From CAIWXH01 sp964555675 (GTDB lineage Bacteria; Chloroflexota; Chloroflexia; Chloroflexales; Chloroflexaceae): a stretch of 12,047 bases of DNA. The position numbers were made by a program, and so were the translations under genes. How positions within the stretch are numbered: position 1 is the first letter of the stretch; each line of letters begins with the position of its first letter. The stretch lies in the NCBI GenBank assembly GCA_964555675.1, contig CAZKTU010000211.1, forward strand, positions 1 through 12,047. Direction: 5' to 3'. Below are positions 1 through 6,344 of the stretch, piece by piece. The notes under the pieces are model-generated. The model was not told where the DNA came from, did no database searches, and saw nothing but the letters and a program-made list of their open reading frames with translations.

Positions 1-14
1 AGCGACCGGGAGGC

Positions 15-35
15 GTGGAGGGCCAGGCCCTCCAC
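15..35. other. strong inverted repeat (hairpin)
   Basis: Nine-base arms GTGGAGGGC and GCCCTCCAC are separated by CAG, giving a very stable GC-rich hairpin on either strand. No T-run follows it on either strand, so it is not a classical intrinsic terminator. It lies about 80 bases past the end of the minus-strand operon. It could belong to the 3' end of a gene outside the window or to a dispersed repeat. Confidence 0.45.
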
Positions 36-91
36 ATCCACCTGCTGCGGGGCCGGAGGCCCGAGCCCCCGCCGCGGGCAGCGGCAAAGAG

Positions 92-106
92 CGTAACTCG
101 GTTACG
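92..106 (-). terminator. possible weak terminator of the kinase/regulator operon
   Basis: Read on the minus strand, just past the stop codon at 116-118, the arms CGTAAC and GTTACG enclose the loop CGA and are followed by CTCTTTG. The 6-bp stem and short T-rich tail are modest. The position, 10 bases after the last gene of the operon, supports a transcription-end role. Nothing else is seen in 1-115 apart from the hairpin at 15-35. Confidence 0.35.
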
Positions 107-115
107 AACCCTGTC

Positions 116-385
116 TTAGCGGCGCGGCGGGCGGCGGGTACGTTTCGGCGCGCCGCCGCGCTGGACCATGGTCTGCCAGGCGGCGTCGGTGTCGACGGGG
201 CGGGTGAGCTGGGTGTCGCTGACCCGGTTGGCCTGGGTATCGTTGAGCGTGGCCAGCTCGCGCTCGAGCTCCTCGTCCTCGCGCGAGCGGTTGGTGTAGT
301 CGCCCCAGACGCGCCAGAGCACGACGACGAGGGCCACGAGCAGGGCGGCGGCCAGGGCGAAGAGCAGATACAGCGTGGGGGTCAA
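116..385 (-). CDS. small single-span membrane protein, function unknown
   Basis: An 89-residue protein that I do not recognise. Residues 5-24 form one very hydrophobic helix rich in Leu, Val and Ala. A charged, probably cytoplasmic stretch follows (about residues 33-47, rich in Glu and Arg), and the tail is strongly basic (KRTRRPPRR). The start is TTG at 385-383: the preceding regulator's stop TGA (384-382) overlaps it as TTGA, and AGAGGG lies about six bases upstream, so translational coupling is likely. It is the last gene of an operon with a sensorless kinase and its regulator. It might therefore help couple that system to the membrane, but this is inferred from position only. The gene could instead be an unrelated passenger. 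Codon use matches its neighbours. Confidence 0.7.
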   Translation of the reverse strand: MTPTLYLLFALAAALLVALVVVLWRVWGDYTNRSREDEELERELATLNDTQANRVSDTQLTRPVDTDAAWQTMVQRGGAPKRTRRPPRR

Positions 386-1011
386 CGGCGGCCCTCTTGG
401 CGCAACTTAAAGAAGATCCCTGCGGCCTCGGTGCGGTTGCCCACGCCCAGCTTCTGGTAAATATTCTGCAGGTGGAACTTGACCGTGTTGTCGCTCACCT
501 TGAGGCGGTGGGCGATCTGGGTGTTGGTCAGGCCCTGAGCGACCAGCTCGAGCACCTCGGCCTCGCGCTCGGAGAGGTCGGTGGCGGGGCCGGGGCGCTG
601 GCGCTGCTGGCGCAGCCAGCGCTTGGCGGCCTGGGGGAAGACCAGCTGGCCCTGGTAGACTTGGCGGATGCAGGCCACGGTCTGCTGGGGGGCCTCGGTC
701 TTCAGGGCGAAGCCGTCGGCCTCGGCCTCGAGGGCCGACTGCATGGTGTCGCCGTCGTAGAAGGCCGAGAGGATGAGCACCTTGGCGGGCAGGCCGGCGG
801 CGCGGATCTGCTGCAGACAGGCGATCCCACCGAGGGTCGGCATCTGCAGGTCGAGCACGACCACGTCGGGCTGCAGGGCGCGCACGGCCTCGAGGACCTG
901 GTCGCCGTCGCTGGCGGTGCCGACGACGGCCATATCGCCCTCGCCCTCGATCAATGAGCGCAGGCCCTCGAGCACCAGGGCGTGGTCGTCGGCGAGGTAG
1001 ACGCGGATCAT
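382..1011 (-). CDS. NarL/FixJ-family response regulator
   Basis: A 209-residue DNA-binding response regulator. The receiver domain spans residues 1-120 with acidic pocket D8/D9, phosphoacceptor D54 (in VVVLDLQMP), switch residue S82 and conserved K104. A short basic linker leads to a LuxR-type helix-turn-helix at about residues 145-205 (DLSEREAEVLELVAQG and the recognition segment KVSDNTVKFHLQNIYQKLG). All phosphorylation residues are present, so it should be activated by the kinase encoded just upstream. The ATG at 1011-1009 overlaps the kinase stop as ATGA, and its own stop overlaps the TTG of the small membrane protein. The frame stays open further upstream, but that extension only reads the kinase gene out of frame. 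Target genes cannot be told from the sequence. Confidence 0.95.
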   Translation of the reverse strand: MIRVYLADDHALVLEGLRSLIEGEGDMAVVGTASDGDQVLEAVRALQPDVVVLDLQMPTLGGIACLQQIRAAGLPAKVLILSAFYDGDTMQSALEAEADGFALKTEAPQQTVACIRQVYQGQLVFPQAAKRWLRQQRQRPGPATDLSEREAEVLELVAQGLTNTQIAHRLKVSDNTVKFHLQNIYQKLGVGNRTEAAGIFFKLRQEGRR

Positions 1012-1727
1012 AGGCAGGTCGTCGCGGGCGCAGCCTGCTGCGGCCCGACTGGCACCTCGACTCGAATGCGCGTCCCGAAGCCGGGGCTGCTCTCGATGCT
1101 GAAGCGCCCGCCGAGCAGGGTGACCCGCTCGCGCATGCCCTCGAGGCCGAAGTGGCCGGCGAGGGGGCGCTGCATCACGGCGGCCACGTCGAAGCCCCGC
1201 CCGGTGTCGGCGACCTCCATGACCAGGCAGCCGCCGCCGCTGCTGAGGGTGACGCTGTGGTGGTTGGCGCCGCCGTGGCGCACGGCGTTCGAGAGGGCCT
1301 CTTGCAGGATGCGGTACATGCTGATCTTGACCGGCAAGGGCACTGCGGGCAGCGGACTGGCGAGCTCGAGGCAGACCGGGTTGCCGGTGAGCTCCTCGTG
1401 CTGGATGACCAGGCCCTCGAGGATGGAGACCAGGTCGCGGCGCTCGAACTCGGGCGGGCGGAAGGCGCCCATGAAGGTGCGAATGTCGTTGAGCGCGGTC
1501 TCGAGCAGGCCGACGCTGCGTCTGATGCGCTCGATCTCCTCGGGGGGGTGGCCTGGCTGCTGGGCCATCCGCCGCTGGACCACATAGAGCTGCGAGAGGG
1601 CGGCGAAAATGTTCTGCACCGGGCCATCGTGGATGTCGAGGATGATCCGGCCGACCTCGCGCTCGGCGATCTCGAGAAAGCGCCCAGAGGGCTCGTGGGT
1701 CAGGCCAGGTTGATGCTCGCTGATCAT
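1008..1727 (-). CDS. sensorless NarL/DesK-type histidine kinase (HisKA_3)
   Basis: A 239-residue soluble sensor kinase. Residues 22-90 form the HisKA_3 dimerisation domain with phosphoacceptor H33 in the motif LDIHDGPVQ. The ATPase domain has an N-box with N147 (EALSNAVRHGG), a G1 box DTGRGFD (174-180) and a G2 box GHFGLEGM (191-198). All catalytic parts are intact. No transmembrane helix and no PAS, GAF or periplasmic input domain is present, only about 20 residues before the helix. It should autophosphorylate and pass phosphate to the regulator encoded next, whose ATG overlaps this stop. Input probably comes from a partner protein or directly from the cytoplasm. The start is ATG at 1727, with AAAGG about ten bases upstream and a TATAAT box about 30 bases upstream. 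Confidence 0.93.
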   Translation of the reverse strand: MISEHQPGLTHEPSGRFLEIAEREVGRIILDIHDGPVQNIFAALSQLYVVQRRMAQQPGHPPEEIERIRRSVGLLETALNDIRTFMGAFRPPEFERRDLVSILEGLVIQHEELTGNPVCLELASPLPAVPLPVKISMYRILQEALSNAVRHGGANHHSVTLSSGGGCLVMEVADTGRGFDVAAVMQRPLAGHFGLEGMRERVTLLGGRFSIESSPGFGTRIRVEVPVGPQQAAPATTCL

Positions 1728-1756
1728 GGCTGCGCCGCCTTTCGCTGGATAGCTCC

Positions 1757-1762
1757 ATTATA
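1757..1762 (-). promoter_or_regulatory. -10 box of the kinase operon promoter
   Basis: A perfect TATAAT read on the minus strand. Transcription would begin near 1750 and give a leader of roughly 23 bases before the kinase ATG. No convincing -35 hexamer lies 16-18 bases upstream, so an activator may be needed. A near-palindrome GTGAGTCAC (1768-1776) occupies that spacer and could bind a regulator. Confidence 0.55.
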
Positions 1763-1793
1763 CACCCGTGAGTCACACGCGAGCTATGCCGCT

Positions 1794-1808
1794 TCACACG
1801 GCTTGTGA
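1794..1808. promoter_or_regulatory. possible operator over the glycosyltransferase -35 box
   Basis: TCACA and TGTGA form an inverted repeat with five bases between them (1794-1798 and 1804-1808), overlapping the -35 box of the plus-strand promoter. The half-site order is the reverse of a CRP site. Which protein binds, if any, is unknown; the response regulator encoded next door is one candidate. Confidence 0.3.
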
Positions 1809-1831
1809 GCGTTGCACATCGGTGCTATAAT
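1803..1831 (+). promoter_or_regulatory. promoter of the glycosyltransferase gene, probably leaderless
   Basis: TTGTGA (1803-1808), a 17-base spacer and a perfect TATAAT (1826-1831) fit a housekeeping sigma-factor promoter. Only eight bases lie between the -10 box and the ATG at 1840. Transcription should therefore start at or within about two bases of the start codon, leaving no room for a Shine-Dalgarno site. Confidence 0.7.
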
Positions 1832-1839
1832 CCGCTGCC

Positions 1840-3054
1840 ATGCACGTCCTCCAGATCGCATGGGAGTACCCTCCCCACATTGTCGGAGGCCTCGGGCGGC
1901 ACGTGGCCGAGCTGCTGCCCGCCCTCGTCGGGCAGGGCGCGCAGGTCACTGTAATCACGCCCCGCCTGCGCGACGGCCCCCGCGAAGAGATTGTCGACGG
2001 CGTGCTCGTGCGACGCGTCGACGTCCCCGACTCGCCCTGGGCCGACTACCCCAGCCTGGTCGCTCAGACGACGCAGGCCCTGCAAGAGGCCGCCGCCGAG
2101 CTACAGGGGCGTCTGGGCCGCTTCGATCTGATCCACGCCCACGACTGGCTGGCCACCGAGGTCGCGGTCGCCCTGAAGCACCGCTGGCAGGTGCCGCTGA
2201 TCGCCACGATCCACGCCACCGAGCGCGGGCGCGGGCGCGGCGGGCTCCATGGGCAGGCCGCCCAGCGCATCAACGACCTCGAGTGGCTGCTCACCTACGA
2301 GGCCTGGCGGGTGATCGTCTGCTCGCACTTCATGGCCGGCCAGATCGCCGACTACTTCCAGACCCCCGTGGACAAGGTCGATGTGGTGCCGAACGGCGTC
2401 CATATCAGCGGCACGCCCTTCCGCGACGCCGACCACTGGCTCAGCTTTCGCCGCCGCTACGTGGCCGACGACGAGCGTATGGTCTTCCACGTGGGCCGCA
2501 TTGTTTACGAGAAGGGCCTGCACGTGCTGCTCGACGCCTGGCCCAGCATCTGCGATAAGCACCGGGCCCGCCTGGTGATCGCCGGCACGGGCGAGTATCT
2601 CGAGAGCCTCAAGGCTCAGGCTGCCGCCCTCGGCATCGCCGACACGGTGCGCTTCGCCGGCTTCATCGCCAACGAGGACCGCGACCGGCTGTATCACGCC
2701 GCCGACCTGGCGATCTTCCCCTCGCTCTACGAGCCGTTCGGCATCGTGGCCCTCGAGGCCCTGGCCAATGCCTGCCCCCTCGTGGTCAGCGACGCGGGCG
2801 GCCTGGCCGAGGTGGTGCAGAATGGGATCACGGGGCTAGTGGTGCCGGCCGATAATGCGGGCGCGCTGGCCGACGCAGTCACGGCGGCCCTCGGTCGGCC
2901 TGACATGGCCCGCTCGCGCGCCGCCGCGGCCCTGCGCGAAATCCGCGACTACTACACGTGGCCGCGCATCGCCTGCGCCACCGCAGCGGTCTACCAGCGG
3001 GTAATAGAGGAGTGGCAGAATAGCGAGTGGGGAAAGGAGCATATTCACTCGTAA
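1840..3054 (+). CDS. GT4-family glycosyltransferase (GT-B fold)
   Basis: A 404-residue retaining glycosyltransferase. The N-terminal acceptor half opens with the glycogen-synthase-like motif WEYPPHIVGGLGRHV (residues 8-22). The C-terminal donor half has the phosphate-binding pair R220/K225 in GRIVYEKG and the E-x7-E motif E298/E306 (EPFGIVALE). There is no signal peptide or membrane span, so it should act at the cytoplasmic face or in the cytosol. The opening motif and length resemble the short GT4 glycogen synthase-like enzymes (Rv3032/GlgA-like), but donor and product cannot be fixed; a glycan or glycolipid role is equally possible. The next gene starts ten bases downstream and probably shares the transcript. 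Confidence 0.93.
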   Translation: MHVLQIAWEYPPHIVGGLGRHVAELLPALVGQGAQVTVITPRLRDGPREEIVDGVLVRRVDVPDSPWADYPSLVAQTTQALQEAAAELQGRLGRFDLIHAHDWLATEVAVALKHRWQVPLIATIHATERGRGRGGLHGQAAQRINDLEWLLTYEAWRVIVCSHFMAGQIADYFQTPVDKVDVVPNGVHISGTPFRDADHWLSFRRRYVADDERMVFHVGRIVYEKGLHVLLDAWPSICDKHRARLVIAGTGEYLESLKAQAAALGIADTVRFAGFIANEDRDRLYHAADLAIFPSLYEPFGIVALEALANACPLVVSDAGGLAEVVQNGITGLVVPADNAGALADAVTAALGRPDMARSRAAAALREIRDYYTWPRIACATAAVYQRVIEEWQNSEWGKEHIHS

Positions 3055-3064
3055 GGATGCCCCC

Positions 3065-4564
3065 ATGAGTACCGCCGATCTGCTCACCCAGGGCATCGCC
3101 GCCGCCCGCGCCGGGCGCAAGGACGAGGCCCAGGCCACTCTACTCAAGGTACTTGAGGCCGATGACCGCAGCGAGATGGCCTGGCTCTGGCTCTCGGGCA
3201 TCTTCGAGACCCCCGCCGAGCGTAGAGTCTGCCTCGAGAATGTGCTCACGATCAACCCGGGCAACGCCCACGCCCGCCGCGGACTTGAGCTGCTCGACCG
3301 TACCCACCCGGCCCCCACGCCTGTGGCCCCGCCCGCCCCCGAGGAGGCCGCGGCCCCGCCCGCCCCCGAGGAGGCCGAGGCGCCCACACCTCAGGCCGCC
3401 CTGTTGCCTCGCCCCGCCGACGGCGGCGCCCCCTCGCAGGCTACGCTCGCCCTCGTCGCGGCGCCGGCCACGAGCGATACGATCGAGCTGCCCCGGGCGC
3501 CCGCCGAGACCGCCGCCCCCGCCCGCCAGCCTTGGTGGCGGCCGCGCAAGGCCGCCCCGGCCGTCGCCGCCGCCCTCGTAGCGACGCCCGCCGCCCCGCC
3601 CCCGCCCGCCATCGTGGCGCCCCCGCCTCCGCCCGAGGCCACCCTCACCTTGCCCGCCGAGGCCGTCGTGGCGGACGACGCCGAAGAGCCCTGCCCCTAC
3701 TGCGGAGCAACCACCATGCTCGCCCATCGCAGCTGTCCCACCTGCCGCAAGAGCCTGATGGTGCGGGGCGCCAGGCGGGAGAAGCGCTCGGTGGCGCTGT
3801 ACATCCTGGTCGCGCTCTATGCCCTGAGTAGCCTTGGCGCACTGGCGGGCGGGGTCATGACGATCATCTCGCTGGTGGGTCTCGCTTCGGCGGCCTCGGC
3901 CCTGGGCATGGAGCTCCCCGTCGCCTCCCTGGCCGGCGCGATTGGCGGGATTGTCCTCGGCGTCGTGCTCTGCTTCGCCCTGACCCTCGGCCTCTACCGC
4001 CGCCGCCCCTGGGCTTACGCCATGCACTGGCTCAGCCTGGGCCTCGGGGTCCTCAGCACCCTGGCCCTGCTCGTGATCAGCGCCGTGGCCGGCGCCTCGC
4101 TTGCGGCGGCCCTCGGCCCGCTACAGGCCGGCGCCTCGGGCGACGCTGCGGGCTCTCTGGCCGCGGCGGCCGGCTCGGTCGGCCTGGTGCTAGCCTGCAA
4201 TGTGCTCAGCCTGGTCGGCATGATCGCGCTGACCGTGCTCAGCCACCGCGACTTCTACGGACCCATGGTGCGCATGAGCAACGCCGGCCTGACCACAGAG
4301 GGCGACCCCTACAATCTGGGCATCGCCTACCGCAACCAGGGCATGTGGTATATGGCCGCCCACAACTGGGAGCTGGCGGCGCGGGCGAACCCGCGCGACC
4401 TGACCGTGCGGCGGGTTCTGGGCCTGGCCTACGCTCAGCTCGGGCGCTTCGAGCAGGCTCGCGACGAGCTGGCGGTAGCGCTGGCGATGAAGCCAGGTGA
4501 CCCGCAGCTCAGCCAGGACCTCGCGCTGGTCGAGCGGCTCGCGGCGAAGCGGGCCCTGGGGTGA
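3065..4564 (+). CDS. TPR / zinc-ribbon / four-span membrane protein
   Basis: A 499-residue protein of unknown role. Residues 1-78 are a helical TPR-like repeat region (AARAGRKDEAQATLLKVLE). Residues 80-205 are a low-complexity Pro/Ala/Glu linker. A zinc ribbon follows with C210, C213, C224 and C227. Four hydrophobic segments lie at about 243-278, 287-312, 319-350 and 366-394. The C-terminus (about 415-490) has two clear TPR units (YNLGIAYRNQGMWYMAAHNW and LGLAYAQLGRFEQARDEL). With an even number of spans, both TPR ends would face the cytoplasm. The start is ATG at 3065 with AAGGA at 3053-3057, overlapping the glycosyltransferase stop. A scaffold or assembly role at the membrane is plausible, perhaps with the upstream glycosyltransferase, but unproven. 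Confidence 0.88.
   Translation: MSTADLLTQGIAAARAGRKDEAQATLLKVLEADDRSEMAWLWLSGIFETPAERRVCLENVLTINPGNAHARRGLELLDRTHPAPTPVAPPAPEEAAAPPAPEEAEAPTPQAALLPRPADGGAPSQATLALVAAPATSDTIELPRAPAETAAPARQPWWRPRKAAPAVAAALVATPAAPPPPAIVAPPPPPEATLTLPAEAVVADDAEEPCPYCGATTMLAHRSCPTCRKSLMVRGARREKRSVALYILVALYALSSLGALAGGVMTIISLVGLASAASALGMELPVASLAGAIGGIVLGVVLCFALTLGLYRRRPWAYAMHWLSLGLGVLSTLALLVISAVAGASLAAALGPLQAGASGDAAGSLAAAAGSVGLVLACNVLSLVGMIALTVLSHRDFYGPMVRMSNAGLTTEGDPYNLGIAYRNQGMWYMAAHNWELAARANPRDLTVRRVLGLAYAQLGRFEQARDELAVALAMKPGDPQLSQDLALVERLAAKRALG
3325..3377. repeat. in-gene 27-bp-period direct repeat
   Basis: Two perfect 26-base copies (3325-3350 and 3352-3377) with a 27-base period lie in the Pro/Ala linker of the TPR protein. 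They encode the nine-residue units APPAPEEAA and APPAPEEAE. The whole-codon period keeps the frame. Recent duplication by strand slippage is likely. Confidence 0.8.
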
Positions 4565-4584
4565 TGGGTGAGGGGCGGAGGGGC

Positions 4585-4614
4585 CGGGTAGGTTATCTTG
4601 TGGTACACTACCCG
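4585..4614. promoter_or_regulatory. inverted repeat between the TPR gene and aroC
   Basis: Arms CGGGTAG (4585-4591) and CTACCCG (4608-4614) form a perfect 7-bp inverted repeat around 16 bases, followed by TTATTA. It could be a weak terminator for the glycosyltransferase/TPR transcript, or an operator, because its right arm overlaps the candidate aroC -10 box. Confidence 0.4.
4601..4609 (+). promoter_or_regulatory. candidate extended -10 promoter for aroC
   Basis: TGGTACACT matches an extended -10 element (TGn followed by TACACT). No -35 hexamer is seen at the usual distance. The start would lie near 4616, giving a leader of about 40 bases that is C/T-rich and lacks a Shine-Dalgarno sequence. 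Confidence 0.4.
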
Positions 4615-4655
4615 TTATTACACCCTGTATTCTGCATCCTCATATCCATTACTCT

Positions 4656-5726
4656 ATGCCAGGCAATAGCTTCGGACAAGCCTTTCGCCTTACCACTTGG
4701 GGCGAGTCGCACGGCCCCGGGGTCGGCTGCACGGTAGACGGCTGCCCCTCGGGGATACCCCTCGCGGTCGAGGACATTCAGCGCGAGCTTGACCGCCGGC
4801 GCGTCGGCCAGAGCAAAGTCAGCTCGCAGCGGCAGGAAGCCGATCAGGTACAGATCCTCTCGGGCGTCTTCGAGGGTCGCACGACCGGCACGCCGATCAG
4901 CATGATGGTGCTCAATACCGACGCCAAGCCCGGCCACTACGAGAATATCAAGGACCTCTACAGGCCGGGCCACGCCGACTACAGCTGGGACGTCAAGTAC
5001 GGCTTCCGCGACTGGCGGGGCGGCGGGCGCTCGTCGGCCCGCGAGACGATCGGGCGTGTGGCCGGGGGCGCGGTGGCGCGGCTGCTGCTGGCGACAGTCG
5101 GGGTGCGCATCTTCGCCTACACTCTGCAGCTTGAGGAGTTGCGGGCCCAGGTCCTCGACGAGGATGAGATCGAGCGCAATATCATGCGCTGCCCCGACCG
5201 CGAAGTGGCCGCGCTCATGGTCGAGCGGGTCGACCAGGCCCGGCGCTCACTCGACTCGCTCGGCGGGGTGGTCGAGGTGCGCGCCCGCGGCGTGCCGCCC
5301 GGGCTGGGCGAGCCGGTCTTTGATAAGCTCCAGGCCGACATCGGCAAAGCCATGTTCTCGATTCCCGCGATCAAGGGCGTCGAGATGGGCGAGGGCTTCG
5401 GCGTAATCGGCCTGCGCGGCTCGGAGAATAACGACCCCTTCACCAGGCGCGCCGACGGCAGCATCGGCACGACCGCCAACCGCCATGGGGGCATCCTCGG
5501 CGGGATCTCGACCGGCGAGGAGATCACGGTGCGCCTGGCCGCCAAGCCGCCGGCCAGCATCGCCCAGCCCCAGCAGACGGTCGACCGCGATGGCAACCCG
5601 GCGACGATCGAGATCCACGGGCGCCACGACCCGACCGTCCTGCCGCGCCTGGTGCCGATCGCCGAGGCTATGCTGGCCCTGGTGCTGGCGGATCACCTGT
5701 TGCGGCAGCGCCTGGCCCGCGTGTGA
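4656..5726 (+). CDS. aroC: chorismate synthase
   Basis: A 356-residue enzyme that converts 5-enolpyruvylshikimate 3-phosphate to chorismate using reduced FMN, the last step of the shikimate pathway, in the cytoplasm. Family signatures are clear: TTWGESHGPG (13-22, catalytic-type H19), GVFEGRTTGTPI, RPGHADYSWDVKYG with H106, FRDWRGGGRSSARETIGRVAGG split over about 115-135, NRHGGILGGISTGEE, and the C-terminal RHDPTVLPRLVPIAEAM. Length is normal for the bacterial enzyme. The loop usually read as RRPGQS is RRVGQS here, a minor variant. The ATG at 4656 is required to begin the conserved PGNSFGQAFRLTTWGESHG start, although no Shine-Dalgarno site precedes it. It heads an operon with a membrane protein and tyrA. 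Confidence 0.98.
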   Translation: MPGNSFGQAFRLTTWGESHGPGVGCTVDGCPSGIPLAVEDIQRELDRRRVGQSKVSSQRQEADQVQILSGVFEGRTTGTPISMMVLNTDAKPGHYENIKDLYRPGHADYSWDVKYGFRDWRGGGRSSARETIGRVAGGAVARLLLATVGVRIFAYTLQLEELRAQVLDEDEIERNIMRCPDREVAALMVERVDQARRSLDSLGGVVEVRARGVPPGLGEPVFDKLQADIGKAMFSIPAIKGVEMGEGFGVIGLRGSENNDPFTRRADGSIGTTANRHGGILGGISTGEEITVRLAAKPPASIAQPQQTVDRDGNPATIEIHGRHDPTVLPRLVPIAEAMLALVLADHLLRQRLARV

Positions 5727-5736
5727 GGGGCCTGCC

Positions 5737-6321
5737 ATGACGCTCTCACGTAGCCAGTACTCGCTGCTCCTGGCGGCCATCGCCGGCCTGTGCTGGGCCG
5801 CGGCCCTGGCGCTGCTGCTCTTCGGCGGGCTGGCCGCCGGCGACGACCCCCTCTCGCTGCAGCGGCTGCTCTTCTACGGCCTCGGCCTGGCGGCGCCCCT
5901 GCTCACCTTCGCCCCCGTCGAGCGGGCCATGGGCCTGAGCGGCCTGACCGTCGAGGGCACTGTGGGCGCGGCCCTGCTGCTCTACTGTCTGGCCTTCGTG
6001 CCGGCGCCCCGCGATTGGATCCTCGACCTGCCCGACCTGCCCGTCTATGGGCTGTTGCTGGCGGCCCTCTTTCTCTGTGGCGCCGCGGTGAGCAGGCCCT
6101 TCATCCACGCCGGCACGGCGCGCCTCTTCGAGGCCCGCGCCCGCGCCCACGACGGTCGTCGCGTGCGCCGCCAGTCGTACGAGCTAGGCCTGCTGCTGGC
6201 CGTCATCGCCGCCCTCGCCGGCCTGCGCGTGCTCACCTGGGTCAGCCTGCTGCTGCTCGCGGTGGCCCTCGCCATCGCCGAGTTGCTCTTCCTCTCACAG
6301 TTTCGCGCCGAGGCTACCTGA
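5737..6321 (+). CDS. six-span membrane protein, function unknown
   Basis: A 194-residue hydrophobic protein that I do not recognise. Probable membrane helices lie at about residues 8-33, 43-60, 69-91, 103-122, and two in 150-190. A basic loop rich in Arg (about 127-149, FEARARAHDGRRVRRQ) lies before the last pair and should be cytoplasmic. The start is ATG at 5737, with GAGGGG (5725-5730) six bases upstream overlapping the aroC stop. The frame is also open upstream, but that part is aroC read out of frame. It sits ten bases after aroC and 23 bases before tyrA, so it is co-transcribed with aromatic amino acid genes. A transport role there is conceivable, yet no transporter motif is visible. 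Confidence 0.85.
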   Translation: MTLSRSQYSLLLAAIAGLCWAAALALLLFGGLAAGDDPLSLQRLLFYGLGLAAPLLTFAPVERAMGLSGLTVEGTVGAALLLYCLAFVPAPRDWILDLPDLPVYGLLLAALFLCGAAVSRPFIHAGTARLFEARARAHDGRRVRRQSYELGLLLAVIAALAGLRVLTWVSLLLLAVALAIAELLFLSQFRAEAT

Positions 6322-6344
6322 GACCTGGAGACAAGGAGAAACCA

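Noticed and set aside
1012..1797. N-terminal extension of the response regulator to 471 residues
   Set aside because: The extra residues are the kinase gene read in another frame and are Arg/Pro-rich noise. The receiver domain begins normally at the ATG at 1011.
1794..1808. CRP binding site
   Set aside because: The half-sites are in the opposite order (TCACA then TGTGA) and the spacing is five, unlike the TGTGA-N6-TCACA consensus.
397..1808. Plus-strand open frames across the kinase operon
   Set aside because: They are antisense to genes with complete two-component motifs and show only Gly/Leu/Val-rich composition without known domains.
5485..5736. Longer start for the six-span membrane protein
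   Set aside because: The upstream part overlaps the 3' end of aroC in another frame and is Arg/Ser-rich. The ATG at 5737 has a good ribosome site and begins a normal membrane protein.
5790..6344. Longer start for tyrA
   Set aside because: The extension is the membrane protein gene read out of frame. The Rossmann fold begins right at the ATG at 6345, after AAGGAGA.
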